Source: a virus
IMG/VR virus record: IMGVR_UViG_3300035180_003587
Location: 1-20,472 of that record
Strand: one strand, 5' to 3'
DNA length: 20,472 nt
Within the stretch, counting starts at the first letter, position 1, and the number at the start of each line of letters is the position of its first letter. This document shows positions 5,123-13,077 of this stretch, piece after piece. The notes under the pieces are model-generated. The model was not told where the DNA came from. It ran no database searches and was given only the letters and a program-made list of their open reading frames with translations. Made by a program: the position numbers and the translations under genes.

Positions 5123-7050
5123 TGGCGACCAAGAAGAAGACGACGCGGGCGCCGGCCAAGAAGCCGACGCCAAGGAAGACTCGCGCCCGCAAGCCGGTGC
5201 CCAAGAAGAAGGCCCGCGCTGCCCGCAAGCCGCCGCCGGCGCCGCTCGACCCGCACTTCGCGAAGGCGCTCAAGTACTGCGAAGACGTCGTCGCCGGGCG
5301 GATCCCCGCCGGGCGCCTGGCTATCGCAGCCTGCAAGCGCCAGCTCGCCGACCTCGAGCGCGGCCGCGCCGGCTGGGAGTTCGAGTTCCGCGCGGACCTC
5401 GGCGGCCGCATCTGCCGCCTGATCGAGCTGCTGCCCCACATCGAGGGCCCGTTGGCGGGCCAGCTGATCAAGCTTGAGCCGTGGCAGTGCTTCATCCTCA
5501 CCACGGTGTTCGGGTGGGTGGAGAAGGGCACCAACAAGCGGCGCTTCCGCCGCAGCACCGTCTTCGTGCCTCGAGGGAACGGCAAGAGCGCGCTCACCTC
5601 GGGCGTCGGCATCTACGGCACGGGTGCAGATGGGGAGGGCGGTGCCCAGGTCCACAGCGCGGCCACCACCCGCGCGCAGGCACAGATCGTCTTCGGCATC
5701 GCGCAGAAGATGCTGCGCAAGGCTCCCGAGCTCCGCGAGCGCCTCGGCTTCGAGGTGCCGAAGAACGCCATCGTCCAGGCGAGCTCGGCCAGCAGCTTCG
5801 GTGCGCTCTCCCGCGAGGCGGACAACCTCGACGGGCTCAACACGCACCTCGCGCTCGTCGACGAGATTCACGCGCACAAGACGAGGGAGATCTACGACGT
5901 CATCGAGACGTCCACCGGCAAGCGCCAGCGCTCGCTGCTCTGGGTGATCTCCACCGCTGGGTTCGACTCCTCGGGGATCGGCTTCGAGGTCTACACGGAC
6001 GCGAAGAAGGTGCTGCTCGGCGAGGCCACCGACGAAGCGCTCTTCGCGGCCATCTGGGAGGCGGACCCGGAGGACGACTGGACGCTCGAGTCCACCTGGC
6101 GGAAGGCGAACCCGAACTGGGGCATCTCGGTGATGCCCGACGTCATCGCCCAGCTCGCCGCCAAGGCGATGCGCACCGCGTCCGCGGTGAGCGGGTTCGT
6201 CACCAAGCACCTCAATCGGTGGACGACCGCCGACCAGAGCGCCTTCGACATCCGCGCATGGGACAAGTGCGCGGACGAGCACCTCACGCCCAGCGAGCTG
6301 ACCGCGGCCGATGCGTTTGTGGGGGTCGACCTGGCCAGCAAGATCGACATCGCCGCCAAGGTGTTACTCTTTCGACGGGACGAGGAGAAGGCTCCTCAGC
6401 CGCCGTCTCACTCGACAGTCGCCGAAGTGGGGCGGGTTCTCGGCGCACCGCCCGAGCCCCTCGATGAGTTCGCGGAGCAGCCGCCCGCAGCGGCGGAGCA
6501 GCAGAAGCACGCCACGGAGCCGCACTACTACCTCTTCCTGTCGGCATATCTCCCCGAGGACGCAGTAACCGACGGGCGAAATGCGAGCTACCACGGATGG
6601 GAACTGGACGGGCACCTCACCACGACGGCCGGCGACGTCCTCGACTTCGCGGCCGTACGCTCCGACATCCTCGAGGACGTCGCTGCCTACCGCGTGCTCG
6701 AGGTTGCGTACGACCCTTGGCAGGCGACGCAGCTCGCGCAGGAGCTCGAGGCGCAGGGCATCCTCACCGTGGAGGTCCGCCCCAACGTCCAGAACTTCTC
6801 GCCTGCGATGCAGGAGCTGGACGCGGCGATGCGCTCGGGTCGGCTGCACCACGACGGGAACCCGGTGCTGCGGTGGATGGTCGCGAACACCGTCTGCCAC
6901 CGCGATGCGAAGGACAACGTCTACCCGCGCAAGCTGAAGCCCGAGAACAAGATCGACGGCGTGGTGGCGGCTTTGATGGCGCTCGGTCGCGCGATGCTCG
7001 CCGAGACCGGCTCGCCATACGAAACGAGAGGAGTGCGGACCCTTGGCTGA
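5122..7050 (+). CDS. terL: Terminase large subunit (Terminase_1 family)
   Basis: 642 residues, somewhat longer than the usual 500-580. ATG overlaps the small-subunit stop. ATPase: Walker A is VPRGNGK155-S156, Walker B LALVD247-E248 followed by IHAHK, and a coupling motif region near LLWVISTAG. Nuclease: D403 in VGVDLASKIDIA and D612 in KIDGVVAALMALGRA are the expected RNase H-like metal ligands. Role: the motor that cleaves concatemeric phage DNA and pumps it into the prohead through the portal. Two oddities: residues 1-42 are a Lys/Ala/Pro-rich, histone-H1-like tail; and about residues 419-466 form a Pro/Glu/Gln-rich insertion inside the nuclease domain, with less GC-rich codons nearby, including a rare TTA at 6364. 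Core motifs are intact, so the enzyme is probably active. Confidence 0.97.
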   Translation: MATKKKTTRAPAKKPTPRKTRARKPVPKKKARAARKPPPAPLDPHFAKALKYCEDVVAGRIPAGRLAIAACKRQLADLERGRAGWEFEFRADLGGRICRLIELLPHIEGPLAGQLIKLEPWQCFILTTVFGWVEKGTNKRRFRRSTVFVPRGNGKSALTSGVGIYGTGADGEGGAQVHSAATTRAQAQIVFGIAQKMLRKAPELRERLGFEVPKNAIVQASSASSFGALSREADNLDGLNTHLALVDEIHAHKTREIYDVIETSTGKRQRSLLWVISTAGFDSSGIGFEVYTDAKKVLLGEATDEALFAAIWEADPEDDWTLESTWRKANPNWGISVMPDVIAQLAAKAMRTASAVSGFVTKHLNRWTTADQSAFDIRAWDKCADEHLTPSELTAADAFVGVDLASKIDIAAKVLLFRRDEEKAPQPPSHSTVAEVGRVLGAPPEPLDEFAEQPPAAAEQQKHATEPHYYLFLSAYLPEDAVTDGRNASYHGWELDGHLTTTAGDVLDFAAVRSDILEDVAAYRVLEVAYDPWQATQLAQELEAQGILTVEVRPNVQNFSPAMQELDAAMRSGRLHHDGNPVLRWMVANTVCHRDAKDNVYPRKLKPENKIDGVVAALMALGRAMLAETGSPYETRGVRTLG

Positions 7051-8653
7051 GACCTCGACCAGCCTCTGGGCGCGCCTCACCGCGCCGTTCCGCCGGCGTG
7101 CTCCGCAGGCCGCGGTGACGTCCCGCGACCAGCCGTGGCTCTACTACCAGTACCTCGCGCACGAGCAGGCTGCGGGTGTCACCGTCACGATGGACAGCGC
7201 GCTGCATCTCTCCGTGGTCTGGGGCTGCGTGGTGGCGCTCTCCAACGCGCTCTCCACGGCGCAATGGAACGTCTGGCAGATCGACGACAACGGCCACCGC
7301 ATCGCCTTGCCGAAGGACCCGCTGAACTACGTGCTCAACGTCCGGCCGAACCCGGACATGACGCCGATCAGCCTCAAGGAAACGTTGATCTTCGCGGTGC
7401 TCACCTGGGGCAACGGGTACGCGGAGATCGTGCGCTCGGCGAGCGGTCGCGTCGTGGAGCTCTGGCCGCTGCTGCCCCACAAGATGTTCGTGCGGAGGGA
7501 CCCGCCCGAGCTCGGCGGCGCGCTCTTCTACGAGTACTCGCAGCAGAACGGTGGTGTGACGCGGCTCGAAGCCGAGGACGTCTACCACCTGCGCGGGCCC
7601 GGCATCTCCGGGCTGCTCGGCGACAACCTGGTCGCGCGCGCGGCGAAGACGATGGCCCTCGCGGCCGCGCAGGAGCGATTCGCCTCGACGTACTACGGGA
7701 ACAACACCGCGATCGGCGGCGTGCTCGAGGTGCCGCGCGTCCTCAGCGACGAAGCGTACGAGCGGCTCAAGAAGAGCTGGGAGGACGTGCACAAGGGTCC
7801 GAGCAAGGCGCACAAGATCGCCATCCTCGAGAGCGGGGTGAAGTTCACCGCGACGGCGAACAACCCCGTCGAGTCCCAGGCCGTCGAGTCGCGCACGCTG
7901 CAGATCGAGGAGGTGTGCCGCTGGTACGGCGTGCCGCCTCACAAGATCCAGCACCTCGCGCGCGCCACGTTCAGCAACATCGAGCACCTCGCGATCGAGT
8001 TCGTCCGCGACGGCGTGACCCCGTGGGCGCGCCGGATGGAGCAGGAGGCCGACTACAAGCTGCTGTCCGCGCGGGGGCCGACGCGCCGCACGCTGCTCGA
8101 CCTGGCGCCGCTGACCCAGGGCGACTTCCAGAGCCGCGCGACCGGCTACAGCATCATGAGGAACATCGGCGCCTACTCGGCGAACGACATCCTCCACCTC
8201 GAGGGCAAGAACGGCATCGGGCCCGCCGGCGACGTGCGGATCGTCGGGGTGAACATGCAGCCGCTCGAGCGGCTCCTCGGGCCGCCCCAGCTGCCCGCGC
8301 CCGGGAGCGGCGGCGGCGAGCCTCCTGTTGTGGACGCCGAGGAATCGGGCGCGCAGGCCCGGCTCCGCAGCATCGCGGTGGAGCACTACGCGCTGGTCTT
8401 CGCGCGGTACGTCCGCCGCCTGGACAACCGTCGCGCCGACATGGAGCGGGCGGGCTGCGCGCCGGCGGAGGTCGCCGAGAACCTCAAGGCGGAGCGCGAG
8501 CGCGCCGGGCTGCAGCTCGTGCAGGAGAACCGCGAGGTCACCGACCAGCTCGGGTTGCACCCGCAGTTCGTGATGGATGCGGTGGAGGCGGTGAACGCAG
8601 GGACCGACCCGCGCGCGGCCGCGCAGGCGCTGCTCGAAAGGAACACCCGATGA
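7043..8653 (+). CDS. Portal protein, HK97 type
   Basis: 536 residues from TTG, overlapping the large-terminase end by 8 bases, with GAGAGGAG (7026-7033) 9 bases upstream. The sequence follows the HK97 portal family: early ALHLSVVWGCVVALSNALS, clip/wing region LNVRPNPDMTP, GNGYAEIVRS, VYHLRGPGISGLLG, then stem and crown segments GVLEVPRVLSDEAYERLKK, EEVCRWYGVPPHKI and RMEQEADYKLL. The dodecameric portal forms the vertex ring through which DNA enters the prohead and where the neck attaches. Residues from about 430 on form an extra helical extension with many charged residues (HYALVFARYVRRLDNRRADME), past the usual 400-430 residue core. Such extensions occur in longer portals and may form the barrel. 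Confidence 0.95.
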   Translation: MAETSTSLWARLTAPFRRRAPQAAVTSRDQPWLYYQYLAHEQAAGVTVTMDSALHLSVVWGCVVALSNALSTAQWNVWQIDDNGHRIALPKDPLNYVLNVRPNPDMTPISLKETLIFAVLTWGNGYAEIVRSASGRVVELWPLLPHKMFVRRDPPELGGALFYEYSQQNGGVTRLEAEDVYHLRGPGISGLLGDNLVARAAKTMALAAAQERFASTYYGNNTAIGGVLEVPRVLSDEAYERLKKSWEDVHKGPSKAHKIAILESGVKFTATANNPVESQAVESRTLQIEEVCRWYGVPPHKIQHLARATFSNIEHLAIEFVRDGVTPWARRMEQEADYKLLSARGPTRRTLLDLAPLTQGDFQSRATGYSIMRNIGAYSANDILHLEGKNGIGPAGDVRIVGVNMQPLERLLGPPQLPAPGSGGGEPPVVDAEESGAQARLRSIAVEHYALVFARYVRRLDNRRADMERAGCAPAEVAENLKAERERAGLQLVQENREVTDQLGLHPQFVMDAVEAVNAGTDPRAAAQALLERNTR

Positions 8654-9333
8654 AGACGCGGATGCAGGCGCTGCTCGAGTCGTTCAAGGCGGGCGCGGGG
8701 AAGACGCGCTCCTTCCGCGCCGACGTCTCGGGCGACTCGGCGAAGCTGTACCTCTACGACATCATCGGCCAGGACTGGTTCGGCGGCGTTGGCCCGCAGG
8801 ACGTGGTGAAGGCGCTCGATGCCGCGGGGGGGAAGCCGCTCGACATCTTCATCAACTCGCCCGGCGGCGATGTCTTCGACGGGGTGGCGATCCACTCGCT
8901 GCTCAAGCGGTACGGCAACACGAAGACGATGCACGTCGATGGCCTCGCCGCGAGCGCGGCAAGCTTCCTGCTGATGGCTGGCGACACGATCGTGATGGCG
9001 CCCGCGGCCCAGATCATGATCCACGACGCCTGGGCCTACTCCTCTGGGAACGCGGCGGAGCTGCGCGCGACGGCGGACCTGCTCGACCAGACGAGCAAGA
9101 CGCTCTGCGACGCCTACGCGGCGCGCACCAAGCAAGACCCGAAGGACGTCGCCGCGTGGATGGCGGCCGAAACCTGGATGACCTCCGACGTGGCTCTCGC
9201 GCGCGGCTTCTGCGACGCGGTCGAGCCGGGCCAGGACGACGACAACGACGGTGACGGGGCCAAGGCTCGCGCCACTAAGCTGCTCGCCGAGCTCGGCGCG
9301 CGGTTGAAGAGTTCGCGGGCCAGCCCGCAGTAG
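8650..9333 (+). CDS. ClpP-type (S14) prohead protease
   Basis: 227 residues; ATG overlaps the portal stop (ATGA). The S14 pattern is complete: INSPGGDVFDG oxyanion loop, catalytic S102 in GLAAS102AAS, and H125 in IMIH125DAW. The third residue is likely an Asp in the TWMTSDVALARGFCDAV region. Family role: digests scaffold or the capsid delta domain in the immature head so the shell can mature and fill with DNA. The capsid protein downstream has a coiled-coil N-terminus and no separate scaffold gene is present, so cleavage of that N-terminus is expected. The C-terminus is an acidic tract (DDDNDGDG) followed by a basic helix. The acidic tail is unusual and might mediate self-control or capsid association. 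Confidence 0.95.
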   Translation: MKTRMQALLESFKAGAGKTRSFRADVSGDSAKLYLYDIIGQDWFGGVGPQDVVKALDAAGGKPLDIFINSPGGDVFDGVAIHSLLKRYGNTKTMHVDGLAASAASFLLMAGDTIVMAPAAQIMIHDAWAYSSGNAAELRATADLLDQTSKTLCDAYAARTKQDPKDVAAWMAAETWMTSDVALARGFCDAVEPGQDDDNDGDGAKARATKLLAELGARLKSSRASPQ

Positions 9334-9451
9334 CAACCCCGGCCAGCCGGGTCCACGCAGCGCAACCGCACCACCACCCCACCGCGCACACGGACGGGCC
9401 GCCCTCGGGCGCGCTCGCTGGCCGCGCTTCGCCCTGAGGAGGGCACCCGCA
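9315..9451 (+). promoter_or_regulatory. Hairpin pair and leader ahead of the capsid gene
   Basis: Two small hairpins lie back to back across the protease stop codon (9331-9333): GCGGG-CCAG-CCCGC (9315-9328 region) and CCCGG-CCAG-CCGGG (9338-9351). Both have 5-bp stems and the same CCAG loop. The remaining leader to 9451 is C-rich and contains further GC self-complementarity near 9401-9434, ending with GAGGAGG (9436-9442), a strong ribosome site 8-9 bases before the capsid ATG. No T-run follows, so it is not a standard terminator. A role in mRNA stability or in separating capsid from protease expression is inference. Confidence 0.35.
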
Positions 9452-10792
9452 ATGGACAAGAAGATCCAGGAGCTCGAGGCACTGAAGGAGAAGCTGCACT
9501 CCGACCTGCAGGCGCTGCTCGCCGCCGACGAGGTCGACGAGGCCAAGGTCGCCGGCATCAAGGCGCAGTTCGAGAAGGCCGACGCCGACATCGAGAAGCG
9601 CACCAAGATGCTCGCGATGGCCGACGAGCTGGAGGCCAAGATCCCGAAGGCCACCCGCAAGGTGCAGGAGGACGGCGCCCTCGAGGTGCGCGGCGGCGCC
9701 CGCGTCGCCGGCGGCGACACCAACGGCGCGCGGCCCGGGGCGTTCGGCTACCGCCACCTCGGCGAGTACTCCCAGTCGATCATCAAGGCCGGCAAGAACC
9801 CGCGCGCCGCGCTGATCGACATCGACCCGCGCCTCGACAAGCTCTACAACGCCTCGCTGACGAGCTGGGGCTCGGAGGGCATCGGCTCGGACGGCGGCTA
9901 CGCGGTGCCGCCGGACTTCCGGGCGGACATCCTCAAGAAGCTGCAGGGCGAGGACGCGCTGCTCGGCTACACCCAGCAGATCAACACCGGGTCCAACTCG
10001 GTGACGCTGCCGATCGACGAGGTCACGCCCTGGGACACCGGCTCTGGCGTCCTGACCTACTGGGCGGGCGAGGCGGCGGCGATCACGCAGTCCAAGCCCG
10101 CGCTGCAGAACACCACCATCCGCGCCGAGAAGCTCACGGCGCTGGTGCCGGTCGGTGACGAGCTGCTCAGCGACGCCCCGGCGCTCACCTCGTGGCTCAT
10201 GGGGAAGGCCCTCGACAAGCTGAACTACAAGGTCAACGACGCCATCGTGAACGGCACCGGCGTCGGCATGCCCTCGGGTATCCTCCAGGCCGGCGGCCTG
10301 GTCACCCAACCGGCGGAAGGCGGGCAGACGGCGGGCACGGTGGTCTTCAACAACGTGACCAAGATGTTCGGCCGCATGCGCGACGTCCAGCGCCGCAACG
10401 CCATCTGGCTCGCGAACCAGGACATCGAGCCGCAGCTGCAGGCGATGGTGGTCCCGGGCTCGAGCCCCTCGATCCCGGCGTACCTCCCCGCCGGCGGCCT
10501 CAGCACGCAGAAGTACGCGATGCTGATGGGCCGGCCGATCGTCTACACGGAGGCCACCAAGGCCATCGGCACCGTGGGCGACCTGATCCTCTGCGACATG
10601 GACACCTACCTCACGGTGGTGAAGGGCGGCGGCGTCCGCTCCGACATGTCGATCCACCTCTGGTTCGACCAGGACGTGACCGCCTTCCGCTGGATCCTCC
10701 GCATCGGCGGCCAGGGCCTCTGGAAGACCACCATCACCCGGCCGGGCGCCAAGCAGGTCTACGGCTCGTTCATCGCGCTGGCGGCTCGCTAA
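9452..10792 (+). CDS. Major capsid protein, HK97 fold
   Basis: 446 residues; ATG after a strong GAGGAGG site, as expected for the most abundant virion protein. Residues 1 to about 75 are a charged heptad-rich coiled coil (KKIQELEALKEKLHSDL ... DIEKR), the delta/scaffold domain typical of HK97 gp5. A flexible Gly/Ala/Arg region follows, then the mature shell domain: GGYAVPPDFRADIL (N-arm), TLPIDEVTPWDTGS, ITQSKPALQNTTIRAEKLTALVPVGDELL (E-loop and spine helix area), MPSGILQAGG, LMGRPIVYTE, and a beta-rich C-terminus (VTAFRWILRIGGQGLW). It builds the icosahedral head after protease removal of the N-terminal domain (family knowledge). The cleavage site cannot be placed exactly; it should lie about residues 80-135. 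Confidence 0.95.
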   Translation: MDKKIQELEALKEKLHSDLQALLAADEVDEAKVAGIKAQFEKADADIEKRTKMLAMADELEAKIPKATRKVQEDGALEVRGGARVAGGDTNGARPGAFGYRHLGEYSQSIIKAGKNPRAALIDIDPRLDKLYNASLTSWGSEGIGSDGGYAVPPDFRADILKKLQGEDALLGYTQQINTGSNSVTLPIDEVTPWDTGSGVLTYWAGEAAAITQSKPALQNTTIRAEKLTALVPVGDELLSDAPALTSWLMGKALDKLNYKVNDAIVNGTGVGMPSGILQAGGLVTQPAEGGQTAGTVVFNNVTKMFGRMRDVQRRNAIWLANQDIEPQLQAMVVPGSSPSIPAYLPAGGLSTQKYAMLMGRPIVYTEATKAIGTVGDLILCDMDTYLTVVKGGGVRSDMSIHLWFDQDVTAFRWILRIGGQGLWKTTITRPGAKQVYGSFIALAAR

Positions 10793-10801
10793 GCCCGCCG
10801 C

Positions 10802-10830
10802 GGGGGCGCCGCTCACCCCAGGGCGCCCCT
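10802..10830 (+). terminator. GC hairpin after the capsid gene
   Basis: A perfect 8-bp stem GGGGCGCC (10803-10810) / GGCGCCCC (10822-10829), extended by one G-U pair, with an 11-base loop, lies 10 bases after the capsid stop. No T-tract follows, so it would be a weak intrinsic terminator at best. A 3' stabilising structure for capsid mRNA or a partial attenuator reducing downstream expression is more likely (inference). Confidence 0.4.
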
Positions 10831-10865
10831 GCCCTCCCCTCACATCCCTTCAGGAGAACCAGACC

Positions 10866-11282
10866 ATGATCCCGAACATCCTCCCCAGCAAGGTCTACCC
10901 CTTCCTCGGCTCCGTCACGCCGCAGTCGCTCACGAGCGCTGCAGCCAACACCGGCGGCACCTACCTCCAGATCCCCCCCGGCTCGAAGTGGCTCATCGTC
11001 CGGCTGCTGGTCGGCGCGGGCGCGGGCTCGGTGGCGGTCACCGTCAACCAGGCGCTCACCATCGGCGGCGGCTCGACCAAGGCGCTCACGCTGACCGACG
11101 CCTCGGCGAAGGCCACCACCGGCATCCTCACCGCCCAGCCCGTCACCGACTTCGAGTTCAACCTGGACACCGGGATGGACGTGAACGGCGGCTTCAACTT
11201 CGTCCAGCTCGTGCTCACCGTCACCGGCACCCTCATCGTGGCCGCCGAGGTCTCGACGGGCCCGTCGCCGTACGCGAACTAA
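10866..11282 (+). CDS. Putative small head protein (decoration or fiber-like)
   Basis: 138 residues; ATG after CAGGAG (10850-10855). The protein is beta-rich and low in charge: Gly/Ala/Thr/Ser runs with regular hydrophobic alternation (KWLIVRLLVGAGAG, VAVTVNQALTIGGG, FVQLVLTVTGTLIVAAEVS). There are no cysteines and no signal peptide. Placed directly after the major capsid gene and flanked by two hairpins, it fits a head-decoration or stabilising protein made in large amount. I do not recognise a specific family. The structural role comes from position and composition. Confidence 0.7.
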   Translation: MIPNILPSKVYPFLGSVTPQSLTSAAANTGGTYLQIPPGSKWLIVRLLVGAGAGSVAVTVNQALTIGGGSTKALTLTDASAKATTGILTAQPVTDFEFNLDTGMDVNGGFNFVQLVLTVTGTLIVAAEVSTGPSPYAN

Positions 11283-11305
11283 GGCCCCCTGCAGCAGCAG
11301 CTCCG

Positions 11306-11335
11306 CGGGGCGGGCGCCAGCACGGGCCCGCCTCG
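11306..11335 (+). terminator. GC hairpin after the small head protein
   Basis: A 10-bp stem CGGGGCGGGC (11306-11315) / GCCCGCCTCG (11326-11335), with one G-U pair and a 10-base loop, lies 23 bases after the stop. CTCCTTCGTCTT follows, T-rich for this genome but not a proper U-tract. This is the most terminator-like of the three hairpins around the head genes; partial termination would lower expression of connector and tail genes relative to capsid (inference). Confidence 0.45.
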
Positions 11336-11381
11336 CTCCTTCGTCTTGCCGGTCCGCAGTCGCTGCACCACGAGGTGAACG

Positions 11382-12035
11382 ATGGCGACCGGCGACCTCT
11401 GCTCGCTCCCCGACGTGAAGGCGCTCCTCAACCTCACGGCCGCCACGGACGACGCTCTCCTCGCGCGCATGATCACGTCCGCGTCGAAGTACTTCGAGAA
11501 GCAGACCGGCCGCGTCTTCTCGACGACCAGCTACACCGAGGTCTTTGGCGGCTCCGACGACCGCATCCGGCAGCGCGCGGCCATCAACCTGTGGAGCCCG
11601 ACGGTGCAGCTGCTCGGGCAGCGCGGGTACGCGGTCAACCTGCGGAACTGGCCGATCACCGCCATCACCCAGGTGATGATCGACGGCGTGGTGGTGCCGG
11701 CGCGCCCGGCGCTCGTCGCGGGGGACACCAACAACGCGCTCTCCACCGACGGCTACGTGCTGGTGGACAAGAACCGGCTCGAGCTGCAGGGCAGCTACCA
11801 GTTCACGCCCGGGATCAGCAACATCCAGGTCGACTACTCCACCGGCTGGCCGGACGAGGATCTGGCGGTGGTGGGCGAGGCGGTCATCAACCTGGTGGCC
11901 TGGCGCTACAAGGGCAAGGACCGTATCGGCCAGCTCTCGAAGACCATCGGCGGCGAGACGGTCTCCTTCAGCCGCGAGGCGATCGACCCGTACACGCAGC
12001 AGATCATCGACCTGTACCAGACGGTGAGGGTCTAG
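11382..12035 (+). CDS. Head-tail connector, HK97 gp6-like
   Basis: 217 residues; ATG 6 bases after GAGGTGA. The N-terminal helical part (LPDVKALLNLTAATDDALLARMITSASKYFEKQTGR) is the standard opening of gp6-type connectors, which form a ring below the portal. It continues with a beta-rich middle (ITAITQVMIDGVVVPA, GYVLVDKNRLEL, IQVDYSTGWP) and a C-terminal helical region (VVGEAVINLVAWRYKGKDR ... IIDLYQTVRV). The length is about twice the ~100-residue HK97 gp6 but normal for the longer class of this family. It joins the DNA-filled head to the neck. The next gene abuts its TAG directly. Confidence 0.88.
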   Translation: MATGDLCSLPDVKALLNLTAATDDALLARMITSASKYFEKQTGRVFSTTSYTEVFGGSDDRIRQRAAINLWSPTVQLLGQRGYAVNLRNWPITAITQVMIDGVVVPARPALVAGDTNNALSTDGYVLVDKNRLELQGSYQFTPGISNIQVDYSTGWPDEDLAVVGEAVINLVAWRYKGKDRIGQLSKTIGGETVSFSREAIDPYTQQIIDLYQTVRV

Positions 12036-12512
12036 ATGCTCACCGTCCAGAGCAGCGTCGTCGGCGACGACGCGGTGAAGGCGCAGTTCGTCGAGCTCGG
12101 CTCCGCGGTGCGCCAGCGGGTCCGCGCCGCGCTCCGAGGCCTCGGGCGCGAGGCGCAGGCGGTGGCGCAGAGCCGCGCCCCGTGGAAGACCGGCGCGCTG
12201 ATCGACTCCATCAAAGTCCGCCTCAGCAACGGCGACGGCAAGTCGCTGACGATGACCGTCTCGCCCACCGGCAAGAGGAACTTCGTCGCCCGCCTCATGG
12301 AGTTCGGCGTGGTGGCGCACGGCTGGGCCAACAACAAGGCGCTCCGCGGGAACAAGCGGTCGATGGCCGCCATCGTCCGCCAGCGCCGCGCCGCCGGTCT
12401 CTACCGCATCGAGCCCCGCCCGTTCATGGCGGCGGCCGAGGCGGTCGTCCGCTCCAAGCTCGACGCCGCGTTGGGCGCCGCGCTCGACGCAGCCGCGCAG
12501 GAGGCGAGCTGA
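12036..12512 (+). CDS. Neck/tail protein of the HK97 gp10 family
   Basis: 158 residues; ATG immediately follows the previous stop, with GGTGAGGG upstream at 12024-12031. The family pattern is clear: basic amphipathic helix VRQRVRAALRGLGREAQAVAQSRAP, then KTGALIDSIKV, a beta hairpin, LMEFGVVAHG, and RPFMAAAEAVVRSKLDAAL at the C-terminus. These proteins (gp10 of HK97; related to lambda gpZ-type tail completion) sit at the head-tail junction and finish the tail end. The region with NNKALRGNKRSMAAIVRQRRAAG is a basic insertion between the 'EFG' and 'PF' motifs. Its TGA overlaps the next ATG. Confidence 0.9.
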   Translation: MLTVQSSVVGDDAVKAQFVELGSAVRQRVRAALRGLGREAQAVAQSRAPWKTGALIDSIKVRLSNGDGKSLTMTVSPTGKRNFVARLMEFGVVAHGWANNKALRGNKRSMAAIVRQRRAAGLYRIEPRPFMAAAEAVVRSKLDAALGAALDAAAQEAS

Positions 12513-12976
12513 TGGCTGCCTTCGACCGCGAGGCGATCTACGCCGCCCTCTACGCCCGCCTCCAGTCCAGCTTGGGCGCGACCATCACGACTTACTCGCG
12601 CCAGGTCCTCGACCTGGACGAGATGCCCGCCACCCAGCAGCCCGCGCTGCTCAGCCTCGCCACCGACGACGACCCCGACTACGGCCAGCCCGACGGCCTG
12701 CCGCCGCGCTGGTACCTTGGCGCGCTGGTCGTCATCTACCTGCGGGCCCAGCCCGACGAGGCGGCCGGGCCCGAGACGAAGCTCAACGGGTTCATCAAGG
12801 CGATCGAGACCGCGCTCCTCGCCGTGCCCGGCGAAGGCGTGCCGCTCGAGTACGCCACCACGCTCGGCGGCCTCGTCGAGTGGTGCCGGATCAGCGGCAA
12901 GATCGAGCGCCACCCGGGCGTGCGCGGCGACCAAGCCGCCGTCCTCATCCCGCTCCAGATGTTGAAGCTGCCCTGA
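12512..12976 (+). CDS. Tail terminator / tail-completion protein
   Basis: 154 residues; ATG overlaps the previous stop, GGAGGCGA just upstream. The sequence FDREAIYAALYARLQSSLGATITTYSRQ, then beta strands PALLSLATDDD, RWYLGALVVIYLRA, an alpha helix LNGFIKAIETALLAV and GVRGDQAAVLIPLQML matches the alpha-beta layout of gpU/gp17-type tail terminators. That fold caps the tail tube end so a head can join. The assignment leans on gene order (after gp10-like, before tail tube) as well as on the helix/strand pattern. The gene is last before a hairpin-bearing gap, so transcript level may change here. Confidence 0.8.
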   Translation: MAAFDREAIYAALYARLQSSLGATITTYSRQVLDLDEMPATQQPALLSLATDDDPDYGQPDGLPPRWYLGALVVIYLRAQPDEAAGPETKLNGFIKAIETALLAVPGEGVPLEYATTLGGLVEWCRISGKIERHPGVRGDQAAVLIPLQMLKLP

Positions 12977-13026
12977 CCCACTTCACGCCGTAAGCGCCAC
13001 CACCCAACCCGCACCGTCTCTTCCGC

Positions 13027-13059
13027 GCGCCGCCTCGGCGCCGTGGTGGGCGGCGCTTT
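13027..13059 (+). terminator. GC hairpin before the tail tube gene
   Basis: A perfect 8-bp stem GCGCCGCC (13027-13034) / GGCGGCGC (13049-13056) with a 14-base loop is followed by TTT. The 101-base gap between tail-completion and tail-tube genes contains nothing else clear except AAGGAG (13065-13070), the ribosome site for the tail tube. The short T-run makes this a weak intrinsic terminator or attenuator at best. Confidence 0.4.
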
Positions 13060-13077
13060 GCCACAAGGAGCACCATC

